Assembly: GCA_937942105.1 (NCBI GenBank)
Contig: CALDFS010000291.1
Coordinates: 1-11,946 of the forward strand
Length of the DNA: 11,946 nucleotides
Origin: an uncultured Ruminococcus sp.
Lineage (GTDB): Bacteria > Bacillota > Clostridia > Oscillospirales > Ruminococcaceae
Direction: 5' to 3'
In this document: piece by piece, positions 5,941 to 11,946 of the stretch
How positions within the stretch are numbered: the first letter of the stretch is position 1
Layout: every line of letters begins with the position of its first letter
The notes under the pieces: model-generated
What the model was told of the DNA's origin: nothing
Databases searched by the model: none
The model's input: the letters and a program-made list of their open reading frames with translations, nothing else
Position numbers and translations under genes: made by a program

Positions 5941-6176
5941 TTTTCTTCTCCGAAAATATGCTTGCTTAGTTCCCAAACGCCTAAAAGTTTATAATGAGAA
6001 TCTGCGAAAACATTGTACATTTTGAAATAGTCTTCGTCAGTTGTGCATCCGATAATGGCCATTAAAAATAAATCAGTGTAGACTCCATAGTTTTTAGCTA
6101 TGCACACAACTAACGTCTTAATGTCTGCCACACTATAAACATGCCATTCGTCGTCTATTTTAACGAAATACCTCAT
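5937..6176 (-). CDS. Hypothetical small protein
   Basis: This 79-residue protein starts MRYFVKIDDEWHVYSVADIKTLVVCIAKNYGVY. It is rich in aromatic residues, mildly acidic, and has no signal peptide or metal motif. GAGGAG lies about 9 bases before the ATG at 6176. Its stop overlaps the next start (ATGA), so translation is coupled to the following basic protein. The 49 bases between it and the Mom-like gene hold only its ribosome binding site. No family recognised. Confidence 0.6.
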   Translation of the reverse strand: MRYFVKIDDEWHVYSVADIKTLVVCIAKNYGVYTDLFLMAIIGCTTDEDYFKMYNVFADSHYKLLGVWELSKHIFGEEK

Positions 6177-6225
6177 AAATCCAACTCCTCACGTGATTTG
6201 TTACATATTAAAATTCATATTTCAC

Positions 6226-6729
6226 TCACACCATCAAAAGTCCTGAGCAATCCCGCTCCGCCGGCGGCATATCCTCTGGCAGCAGCTGAAAAGCGAGCAG
6301 ACCGCCCTTTGTTTTTCCCACCGGCTTAAAGCCCGCTTTTATGTAGGTCAGCCCCCAAGTCTTTTGACCGTGTACCATTGTCGGTTTAACCTTTTTTGTA
6401 TCGATAAAGGTTACCATGCCAAGCGCGGGAGGTTCGCCGAAGTATGCTCTTGTTGCCGCTACTGCTTCGCGTATCATTTCGGATGCAATGCCCGCTCCCT
6501 CGTTTCTGAACGCCGAGCATATCCAAGCACCCGCCCAAGCGTGATGAACATACTCGGCATAGGGGAAGGACGTCACCCAGAACGCTCTGCCGGTGCTTGT
6601 TTCCGCATAAAGCACTAAGCAACGCCCCGGCGGTACAAACTGCGGAGTTCCGGGCTTTTGCCGGTTGTAGTGCCTGTCGGCTAATTCACGCGCTTTCGGG
6701 TCTGCGCGGTTTGACATCTGCCATATCAT
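6226..6729 (-). CDS. GNAT-fold protein resembling the Mom DNA-modification family
   Basis: This 167-residue protein has several recognisable blocks. They are ELADRHYNRQKPGTPQFVPPG (residues 15-35, read in two parts), AFWVTSFPYAEYVHHAW (49-65), CSAFRNEGAGIASEMIREAV (71-90) as the cofactor-loop/helix region of a GNAT fold, GMVTFID (104-110), and GLTYIKAGFKPVGKTKGG (126-143) as the usual C-terminal strand pair. This pattern matches a widespread phage family that I associate with Mom, the Mu protein that converts adenine to N6-carbamoylmethyladenine and so blocks restriction. The link to Mom is recall, not a search. The start at 6729 overlaps the upstream stop as ATGA. A second ATG at 6717 is possible. 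It would act on phage DNA in the cytoplasm, in an operon that also encodes a methyltransferase. Confidence 0.55.
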   Translation of the reverse strand: MIWQMSNRADPKARELADRHYNRQKPGTPQFVPPGRCLVLYAETSTGRAFWVTSFPYAEYVHHAWAGAWICSAFRNEGAGIASEMIREAVAATRAYFGEPPALGMVTFIDTKKVKPTMVHGQKTWGLTYIKAGFKPVGKTKGGLLAFQLLPEDMPPAERDCSGLLMV

Positions 6730-7439
6730 TCAACCCAACACCTTTCCGGAAGCTCGCGAAGCAGTTCGTCAAACTTTTCCATATCAGCAAGGCTTCCTCT
6801 ATCGCTTGCCGCTGCTTCGTATGCCTTCTCAATATTCTTAACAACCTGTAATATACTGTTGTTCTCGCCACGTAGGATATCCATTGTGGCTTTTAGATAG
6901 TCGTACTGTCTTTCAAGGTCGAAAAATGCAAGCGTGATTCCGACGCATTGACCGATTTTGCTTATCATTTCCGCCTTTGTGAGCCGCATTAAACGCTTTC
7001 CGGCCTCTGTCGTCGCTAATTTGCTTTCATAGCTGCAGAGTGAGTAGTAGTCTTCCTCAAAAGTGTCAAAGCCTATAGTGTTGTATCGGTTGCCGAGAAG
7101 GGCCACAGTGCAGTCGTCAAAATGCTGTTGAAAGTCATCTTCCAAGTAGCTGAGGTTTTCTATCTCCTCGCTTAGCATATTGGCAAGCGATTCGAGGTCT
7201 GCGAACGCCATTGCGAATTCGTAGGCTTCTTCTTCGTCGCCGTCAAGAGCCGCAACAAGATTTTCGCCTTCGCCCTTAAAAAACCAATGCACATCTGAAC
7301 AGGCTGATTGGATATCATACAAGGTGCTGCCGATATAGTCCCATCCGAGGGTTGCAAGCGCAGGTCGCTTATATCTTAGATTTCTGGCTCTCTGTGCAGT
7401 TTCACGACGCTTGGCTTCTAAAACAAACTCATTTGTCAT
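6726..7439 (-). CDS. Hypothetical phage protein, mostly helical
   Basis: This 237-residue acidic, mainly helical protein has no membrane segment. Notable stretches are a central acidic part (GDEEEAYEFAMAFADLESLA, about 67-86), a Tyr-rich block (FEEDYYSLCSYESKL, about 127-141) and a C-terminal helix pair ending ERCWVE. Both ends are ATGA overlaps: the start at 7439 lies in the stop of the previous gene, and the stop lies in the start of the Mom-like gene. It could be a partner of the Mom-like protein because of this coupling, but no domain supports that. No family recognised. Confidence 0.7.
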   Translation of the reverse strand: MTNEFVLEAKRRETAQRARNLRYKRPALATLGWDYIGSTLYDIQSACSDVHWFFKGEGENLVAALDGDEEEAYEFAMAFADLESLANMLSEEIENLSYLEDDFQQHFDDCTVALLGNRYNTIGFDTFEEDYYSLCSYESKLATTEAGKRLMRLTKAEMISKIGQCVGITLAFFDLERQYDYLKATMDILRGENNSILQVVKNIEKAYEAAASDRGSLADMEKFDELLRELPERCWVE

Positions 7440-7654
7440 GCCTTCGCCGTCCTTTCGTTCTTGACATCTCCCGCTCCATGTGCTATACTACAATCAAGGG
7501 CATAATTTTCACGATCAGCCGCCTTTGGTGTTTCATCACCGGGGCGGCACTTTTCTTTTTCCTCGGCTGCCGAGAGAAACGAGCTGAGGATATCCGCAAC
7601 TACATCACCATAAAATTCCGCAACCTTAGCCCGCTCATACTTCGTCATTGACAT
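7436..7654 (-). CDS. Hypothetical small protein
   Basis: This 72-residue protein begins MSMTKYERAKVAEFYGDVVADILSSFL and ends in a polar, probably disordered tail. The ATG at 7654 is chosen because AAAGGAGTG lies about 9 bases upstream. Its first 20 bases overlap the end of the Cys-rich gene before it, and its stop overlaps the next start as ATGA. No family recognised. Confidence 0.6.
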   Translation of the reverse strand: MSMTKYERAKVAEFYGDVVADILSSFLSAAEEKEKCRPGDETPKAADRENYALDCSIAHGAGDVKNERTAKA

Positions 7655-7850
7655 CTGATACACTCCTTTCAAAAACTTCTTTTTTGCACCGCTCGGGCGC
7701 ATTCTTGCAAGCGTTTATGCAAGTCGCCAGCTGCTCGCAGTAATAACAGCAGTATGTACACAAGCGCGACCCGGGCATACCAACATACAGCCCGCATTTA
7801 TGCTCCTTATCCACGCCCTCCGGCGCGAGTTTTTGCCCATGCTTTGGCAT
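7635..7850 (-). CDS. Small Cys-rich protein, probable zinc or metal binder
   Basis: This 71-residue protein has eight cysteines packed into the middle (CGLYVGMPGSRLCTYCCYYC, then C-x5-C-x3-C and a further C). This suggests one or two metal sites. The ATG at 7850 has AGGA ten bases upstream. A GTG three codons earlier is too close to that site. It overlaps the following gene by 20 bases. Phages often carry such proteins in accessory early regions. No family recognised. Confidence 0.6.
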   Translation of the reverse strand: MPKHGQKLAPEGVDKEHKCGLYVGMPGSRLCTYCCYYCEQLATCINACKNAPERCKKEVFERSVSDVNDEV

Positions 7851-7862
7851 CTTGAGCACATC

Positions 7863-8237
7863 CTATCCATATATGATTTCGCCGAACAATGCCAGCTGAA
7901 TAATCTGGTCGGCGATTTCAGCGTCAATCCTGCTCACGTCGATTCTTTTGTCATGGGTAACAAGCTCGTGATCTCCTCTGTCCCACTCGATAAAGGCTTC
8001 TATGCCTTTTAAAAGCTTTAGAAGCGTAAGCGTGTATTGCTTGTCCTCCTCGGCGTCATAAAGCTTAAGCTTGCCTCCGCGTGATATCTGGTCGCTGGCA
8101 TACTCGCCAAGATACTCACCTCCGACGACTTCCGCATAACTACACCAGTATGTAATCCCGCCTTCAAGGGCAATTGACATGATATCGTCGATGTCACGCT
8201 GATTTATGGTTACATCCATTTTCAAATTCATTTTCAT
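7863..8237 (-). CDS. Conserved-looking hypothetical phage protein
   Basis: This is a 124-residue acidic protein with the recognisable phrases DVTINQRDIDDIMSIALEGG, ITYWCSYAEVVGGEYLGEYA and SDQISRGGKLKLYDAEED. I have seen this layout in other Clostridia phage hypothetical proteins, but no function is attached to it. The ATG at 8237 has AAGGAG ten bases upstream. A nearby ATG at 8231 is equally in frame. It is soluble, with no membrane segment or metal motif. Confidence 0.7.
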   Translation of the reverse strand: MKMNLKMDVTINQRDIDDIMSIALEGGITYWCSYAEVVGGEYLGEYASDQISRGGKLKLYDAEEDKQYTLTLLKLLKGIEAFIEWDRGDHELVTHDKRIDVSRIDAEIADQIIQLALFGEIIYG

Positions 8238-8251
8238 TCTTGTTTGTCTCC

Positions 8252-8494
8252 TTAAACATCCCCGAGCCATGCATCCAAGCTATCCTGAGCTTCCTTGCTT
8301 GGCTCGCTTTTTACTTCCGGCGGGGAGCACATCATTTTTCGCGCCTTTTCAATGCCTTCGCCAGCCTTGACTATCATCTTAAGCGACTGCGCCGCAACCC
8401 AAGCGGCGTTGCTCAGGTCTTCAAGCTTAGCGACAAGCTTAGTAATGTCTTTGGTGCTAAGCTCGATTTTGTCTTCATCTTCTCCGACGCTCAT
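8252..8494 (-). CDS. Hypothetical small acidic helical protein
   Basis: This 80-residue protein is largely helical. Residues 14-45 (TKDITKLVAKLEDLSNAAWVA and on) are amphipathic. The tail ends SLDAWLGDV. The ATG at 8494 overlaps the upstream stop as ATGA, with GAGAGGAAGAG ahead. No family recognised. Confidence 0.6.
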   Translation of the reverse strand: MSVGEDEDKIELSTKDITKLVAKLEDLSNAAWVAAQSLKMIVKAGEGIEKARKMMCSPPEVKSEPSKEAQDSLDAWLGDV

Positions 8495-8751
8495 GCCTGC
8501 TCTTCCTCTCTTGTTTTTCCGTCAAGCAACCTTATGATTTCTTCGATCTCCGATATCTTCTTGTCTAAGTACTCGACGTTTCTTACGGCGTTTTTGAATT
8601 TGGGCGTACCGTCCGGGCCCTTTTCGAGCGACAGTTTTGCCCAACTCTCCCGCTCACGCTCACATTGCATTTTTGCCAGCTGCATGGTTGTGGTTACTTC
8701 AGCCAATTGCCAAATTGTCAAGGTTACGTTTACTTTCCTGTTTACGTCCAT
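8491..8751 (-). CDS. Hypothetical small coiled-coil protein
   Basis: This 86-residue protein starts MDVNRKVNVTLTIWQLAEV and ends in a charged helix (YLDKKISEIEEIIRLLDGKTR) likely to form a coiled coil. The ATG at 8751 has AAGGA nine bases upstream. An in-frame start at 8793 would lie within the upstream small membrane gene and has no support. Its stop overlaps the next start as ATGA. No family recognised. Confidence 0.62.
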   Translation of the reverse strand: MDVNRKVNVTLTIWQLAEVTTTMQLAKMQCERERESWAKLSLEKGPDGTPKFKNAVRNVEYLDKKISEIEEIIRLLDGKTREEEQA

Positions 8752-8752
8752 G

Positions 8753-8905
8753 TTATCCCATCCTTTCTTTTTCTGATTCTGCCCGCTCCGCATCCTTTCG
8801 CCTTTGACGAATCAAAGCCCAGTCTCGGATCAGATATAATCCATTCAGCCCTAATGCAATCACCGCTATGTAGAACGGTGCTTCTTTAATTATTTCTTTA
8901 AACAT
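8753..8905 (-). CDS. 50-residue single-span membrane protein
   Basis: This small gene starts MFKEIIKEAPFYIAVIALGL and continues NGLYLIRDWALIRQRRKDAERAES to a TAA at 8755-8753. Residues 10-27 form one hydrophobic span, followed by a basic segment, so the C-terminus is probably cytoplasmic. AAGGAG lies 7 bases before the ATG. The start overlaps the end of the upstream gene by 8 bases, and the next gene begins one base after its stop. Good ribosome binding site, tight packing and a clean membrane segment argue that it is real. The function is unknown. Confidence 0.7.
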   Translation of the reverse strand: MFKEIIKEAPFYIAVIALGLNGLYLIRDWALIRQRRKDAERAESEKERMG

Positions 8906-9182
8906 TTTTATTCTCCTTATAAATCATTCTCCGAAGCGTTTCGGGGCAGTCCGGTGCAAGCTCGATATCATCAAGCTCTAACCGCGTCCGGCTGTTCAGG
9001 GCTTGGGAATCCCTACAGTCCACATAAATTCTAAACTGACCCTTTTCGTTTACCGTGAGTGTCACTGATTCAATCCATTTATACTTTACTTTTCCGAGAC
9101 GCCAGAGGTCCGTCGTTGTGTTGGCACAGGTGACAACCGGCGCTCTAGCTCGCATGATTCGGATTGCTTCGTTCACGGTCAT
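8898..9182 (-). CDS. Hypothetical small protein downstream of the methyltransferase
   Basis: This 94-residue protein starts MTVNEAIRIMRARAPVVTC. The middle looks beta-rich (KYKWIESVTLTVNEKGQFRI), and ELDDIELAPDCPETL follows near the end. The ATG at 9182 overlaps the methyltransferase stop as ATGA, so it is translated with it. Its small size and position suggest a product that works alongside the methyltransferase, but nothing in the residues shows this. No family recognised. Confidence 0.65.
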   Translation of the reverse strand: MTVNEAIRIMRARAPVVTCANTTTDLWRLGKVKYKWIESVTLTVNEKGQFRIYVDCRDSQALNSRTRLELDDIELAPDCPETLRRMIYKENKNV

Positions 9183-10078
9183 AGCTTACTCCTACCGTCA
9201 TTCTCTTTTTCTGCAATCTGAATATTTCTCACAGCCTGCTCAAAATAGCTCTTCTTAAGCTCGACCCCGATATGGCGCCGTCCCATCTTTATTGCCTGAT
9301 ATCCTGTCGAACCGATTCCGTCAAACGGATCAAGTACGATTTCGCCAGGCTTGCTCCACAGCTCTATGCAGCGCTCAATCACGGGTAACTGTAGCGGACA
9401 AATATGCCTTTCATCCTTTTCGGCTCTCGCACTGTTCCGCTGGAGCGTTGCACTTTGGTTAATATCCATCCAAACAGGAGACGGATATTCTTCCCATACA
9501 GGAGAAGCAACCTTTTGCCAATGCTCGACCGGGTATTCTTCAGCAGTATGACTTATTGGCTTGGGGTTTATGCCGGGCTTACGAAAAGTCACAACATAAT
9601 CAGGTATGCCCATCCTGCTCATTGCAGAATCTTTTTTTATTGTCTTCCAAAGAAGCCCGAGCGCCTTTGTGCGCTGCATTGCTGTGACGGGATTCTTCCA
9701 AATGCAGACCTCGGAATGATATATGAAGCCGAGCGACTGCATCCATCTAATCACATCACCGCGGAAGTCTCTAATACCTATAATGCCATCGCGTTCCTTT
9801 GACGTCGGCAAATTCATGCAATGTATCGATACAAGCCTGCCGGGCATCATAATCCGATACCACTCTGCACCGAGGAAACGATAATGCTCCTCAAACTCTT
9901 CATACGTTCTGCTGTTTCCCATGTCCCTGCCGCTGTTTGAGTATGTATATAGCGACGCAAACGGAATAGATGTTATGCAGTAGTGTATGCTGTTTGACGG
10001 TATGCCGGTAAGAACTTCGCAAGAGTCCCCCTGATATATCGTCCAGCTTTCGCCCTGCGCTTGGTTTAATACTTTCAT
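9179..10078 (-). CDS. DNA methyltransferase, beta class (N4-cytosine or N6-adenine)
   Basis: This 299-residue protein has catalytic motif IV early, TSIPF at 36-40, and the AdoMet-binding motif I late, LDPFDGIGSTG at 249-259, with GVELKKSYFEQA after it. That order (IV before I) is the beta class of amino-methyltransferases. Motif IV normally reads (D/N/S)PP(Y/F), and here the first proline is isoleucine. I recall the same IPFASLYTYSNS wording in other phage methylases, so it is probably a family variant rather than a mutation. The central part (about 60-240) would hold the target recognition region. No restriction enzyme is encoded nearby, so the likely role is protection of phage DNA. The start at 10078 overlaps the helicase stop (ATGA). 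Confidence 0.88.
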   Translation of the reverse strand: MKVLNQAQGESWTIYQGDSCEVLTGIPSNSIHYCITSIPFASLYTYSNSGRDMGNSRTYEEFEEHYRFLGAEWYRIMMPGRLVSIHCMNLPTSKERDGIIGIRDFRGDVIRWMQSLGFIYHSEVCIWKNPVTAMQRTKALGLLWKTIKKDSAMSRMGIPDYVVTFRKPGINPKPISHTAEEYPVEHWQKVASPVWEEYPSPVWMDINQSATLQRNSARAEKDERHICPLQLPVIERCIELWSKPGEIVLDPFDGIGSTGYQAIKMGRRHIGVELKKSYFEQAVRNIQIAEKENDGRSKL

Positions 10079-11448
10079 ACTGCGTAGCCTCCTTCAATAA
10101 GCCAAGCCGGAGTAAGCATTTCAACGCTTGGCGTATATTCTTCTGTCATCCTTACGGTTGCTTTGATTTCAGATGACAGGATATCTTTCGTATGCTTCAC
10201 CATCTCGGCGACCATCTGCTTACATTGCTGATCTTTTCGCTCGATGTTTTCCTTAACTGCGCCCTCAGTGGTAGAGATGACTATATAAACATTAACATCA
10301 TTCGTCTGACCGAAACGCCAGCATCGGCGGATTGCCTGATACAGCATTTCATAGCTGTCGGATAAGCCGACAAAAATCATGTTGTGACAGCATTGCCAGT
10401 TGAGTCCGAAACCGGCAATGCTCGGTTTGGTTATAAGCCGAGGGAGAAGTCCCTCCGAAAAGGCTGTCAAGCGAATCTCTTTTCGCTCGGATGTGTCTGA
10501 ACCTCTGACCTCACGTGATTTTGGTATCATAGCGCGAAGCGTGTCAGCTTCATCATTGAGGTCGCACCATATGAGCCAGCTTGAATCTGCGTCATTTTCA
10601 ATCAGCCTTGCGGCAGCTCTGCATCTGGCGGTCATGCTGACACGCCGCGCTTCCCTACGTTCTGAGAGAGTGGATGCAATCTTGCCGTCACTTGGTACTT
10701 CGATATACTTGATATTAAGCTTGGGCAGTTCATAGCCAGCTCCGCTATATCCGAGATCTGCCGGAGTAGTAAGCACGACCGCCCAGCTTGTCAGCCAAGT
10801 CCAGAAGTCCTGCGCGGCATGACCTTTGAGCCTCCATTTGCTTGTCTCGCCGCCATCGTGTACAAAAAACGTTGCAAGCATCTCGGTTCGCGTCATCACA
10901 CCGAGAAATTCTGCCTGATTGCCAAGCTCCATATAGTCATTGGGTGCGGGTGTTGCGGTGCATGAGAGCTTATACGGAGTATTCCGGCAAGCCTCAATAA
11001 TCTGATTGCGAAGCTTTCCGCTGTACTGCTTCAGCACCGAGCTTTCGTCAAGTGCTATGCCGCTGAATGCGGAAAGATTGAAATGTTCGAGCATTTCATA
11101 GTTTGTTATGTTGATACCGGATCTGACATCATCCTGCGTCCGGCAGATATTTACGTCATATCCAAACTTCCTGCCCTCGTTCCGCGTCTGCCGTGATACT
11201 GCAAGGGGAGCTATGATTAACGTGGGGCGGTCAGTATGCCTTGCAACGATATCGCACCATTCAAGCTGCTGTATCGTCTTGCCAAGCCCGCAATTCTCAA
11301 ACAGCGCCGCCTTACCTTTTTTCAGCGCCCAGCAAACGATGTCCTTCTGCCAGTCAAAGAGACTTGGGTTCATGTTTTCTTTTTCAAAGGAAAATCCACA
11401 GCACGGAATAGTTGCAGCTTTTCTTGATAAGAATTCCGAGTAATTCAT
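10075..11448 (-). CDS. SNF2-type superfamily 2 helicase/ATPase
   Basis: This 457-residue protein has the motifs in order. They are Q-motif region FDWQKDIVCWAL (31-42), Walker A ENCGLGKT (51-58), motif Ia LIIAPLAV, Walker B-like LDESS (133-137; DESS in place of DEAH), motif III SCTATPAPND (162-171), motif V KPSIAGFGLNWQ (341-352) and motif VI QAIRRCWRFGQ (371-381) with the arginine finger. This is the compact phage SNF2 form, shorter than chromatin remodellers. It is an ATP-driven DNA translocase. Likely roles are replication, recombination or displacement of host proteins. GAGGAA lies 8 bases before the ATG at 11448. It is coupled to the methyltransferase by an ATGA overlap, a pairing seen in other phages. 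Confidence 0.9.
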   Translation of the reverse strand: MNYSEFLSRKAATIPCCGFSFEKENMNPSLFDWQKDIVCWALKKGKAALFENCGLGKTIQQLEWCDIVARHTDRPTLIIAPLAVSRQTRNEGRKFGYDVNICRTQDDVRSGINITNYEMLEHFNLSAFSGIALDESSVLKQYSGKLRNQIIEACRNTPYKLSCTATPAPNDYMELGNQAEFLGVMTRTEMLATFFVHDGGETSKWRLKGHAAQDFWTWLTSWAVVLTTPADLGYSGAGYELPKLNIKYIEVPSDGKIASTLSERREARRVSMTARCRAAARLIENDADSSWLIWCDLNDEADTLRAMIPKSREVRGSDTSERKEIRLTAFSEGLLPRLITKPSIAGFGLNWQCCHNMIFVGLSDSYEMLYQAIRRCWRFGQTNDVNVYIVISTTEGAVKENIERKDQQCKQMVAEMVKHTKDILSSEIKATVRMTEEYTPSVEMLTPAWLIEGGYAV

Positions 11449-11453
11449 ATTTC

Positions 11454-11946
11454 TTATTCCTCACCGAATTGTTCAGCTAAGTCCTTAAGCTGTTCTGCAA
11501 GGTCTTTGTCAAAGTCGTCATCCGAGACTTCCTTTTCCTTATGAACATCAAAACTGTTTTCATCTTCAACAGAGTTATCCATCTGCTCACGTATATATAA
11601 TTTGCTTGTGCCGTTAAGCATTTCTATCTCTTCATCCGACATCTGATATCCCAAAGCGCATAAGCCCTGATAAAGCGTTTTTAGCTTCTTATTTTCCTCA
11701 AAGCGACCGGCATAATCCGCACAGCATGCATTTGCGCTGTCGCACCAAAGCGAGTATGCATGGAATAGGAGTGCTTTTTCGGGATGCTTTGCGACAAACT
11801 CAAGGATTTGAGCATGTACTTCCGGGTCGCACCGGTTTCCGCTTTCAAAGCCATAAAGCGCATAAAATGTTTCGGTTCCGGACACGGATGCAGAGTATCC
11901 GGTAAACCATGCACGGTGTATAAGCTCGGTAATCTGACGAAGCTGA
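11454..11946 (-). CDS. Partial gene, C-terminal part of a ParB-like phage protein (tentative)
   Basis: The frame is open from the right edge to the TAA at 11454, so the start lies outside. A GTG at 11885 has no ribosome binding site and is not the start. About 163 residues are visible. The first part reads ITELIHRAWFTGYSASVSGT, then there is a helical segment with several Cys (LWCDSANACCADYAG). KTLYQGLCALGYQMSDEEIEMLNGT follows, and last an acidic coiled tail. The LYxxLxxLGYxMSDEE phrase followed by NGT is what I recall at the C-terminus of ParB-like proteins in Clostridia phages, hence the call. No ParB domain is in view, so it is unproven. The stop is 5 bases before the helicase start. Confidence 0.5.
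   Translation of the reverse strand, partial: QLRQITELIHRAWFTGYSASVSGTETFYALYGFESGNRCDPEVHAQILEFVAKHPEKALLFHAYSLWCDSANACCADYAGRFEENKKLKTLYQGLCALGYQMSDEEIEMLNGTSKLYIREQMDNSVEDENSFDVHKEKEVSDDDFDKDLAEQLKDLAEQFGEE

Noticed and set aside
11454..11885. Complete gene starting with GTG at 11885
   Set aside because: The frame stays open to the window edge with protein-like residues and there is no ribosome binding site before the GTG, so the gene is partial.

Overview
The window is a block of phage or prophage genome. Every gene I can support lies on the minus strand, so transcription runs from position 11946 towards position 1. Strong AGGAGG-type ribosome binding sites, two YopX proteins, a sigma-like late regulator and many tiny Cys-rich or acidic ORFs point to a phage of a Firmicutes host, most likely a gut Clostridia/Oscillospiraceae relative. 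This host call is inference from style, not from a database search. There is no integrase, tRNA, rRNA, capsid gene or CRISPR array here.

In order of transcription, the right half is an early, nucleic-acid-processing operon. It holds the C-terminal part of a protein that looks like a phage ParB relative (edge-11454), an SNF2-type helicase (11448-10075) and a beta-class DNA methyltransferase (10078-9179). A run of small unrecognised genes follows (9182-6726), including a 50-residue single-membrane-span protein at 8905-8753. Then come a GNAT-fold protein resembling the Mom DNA-modification family (6729-6226), two more small genes, and a RAMP-like protein (5685-5047). Six of these junctions are ATGA stop/start overlaps (10078, 9182, 8494, 7439, 6729, 5940), so this is one tightly coupled transcription unit.

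The RAMP-like gene is followed by about 450 bases with no credible gene (5047-4598). On the transcribed strand they show a degenerate 5-base rhythm (GGCAA/TGGAA-like) and exact word recurrences at 67-base steps. This is the most unusual object in the window. It runs into the ribosome binding site of a broken gene (4586-4424), then two YopX genes (the second fused to a Lar-like zinc domain), two small zinc-ribbon proteins, and a sigma-region-4-like protein of the phage late-regulator type.

The gap after the late regulator (2298-2116) carries what looks like a late promoter. It has three tandem 9-base TGTCAC-type repeats, a perfect TATAAT with no -35 box, and then a 13-bp hairpin with a T-run about 20 bases past the expected start. 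This promoter-then-terminator layout suggests control by activation plus antitermination. The transcript next encodes a sodium:solute symporter, a ParB-like protein and the first 34 residues of a PAPS-reductase-like protein, all overlapping. The ParB/PAPS-reductase pair resembles IbrB/IbrA. A full-size symporter at the head of a phage late operon is unexpected and may serve nucleotide or DNA modification, but that is inference.
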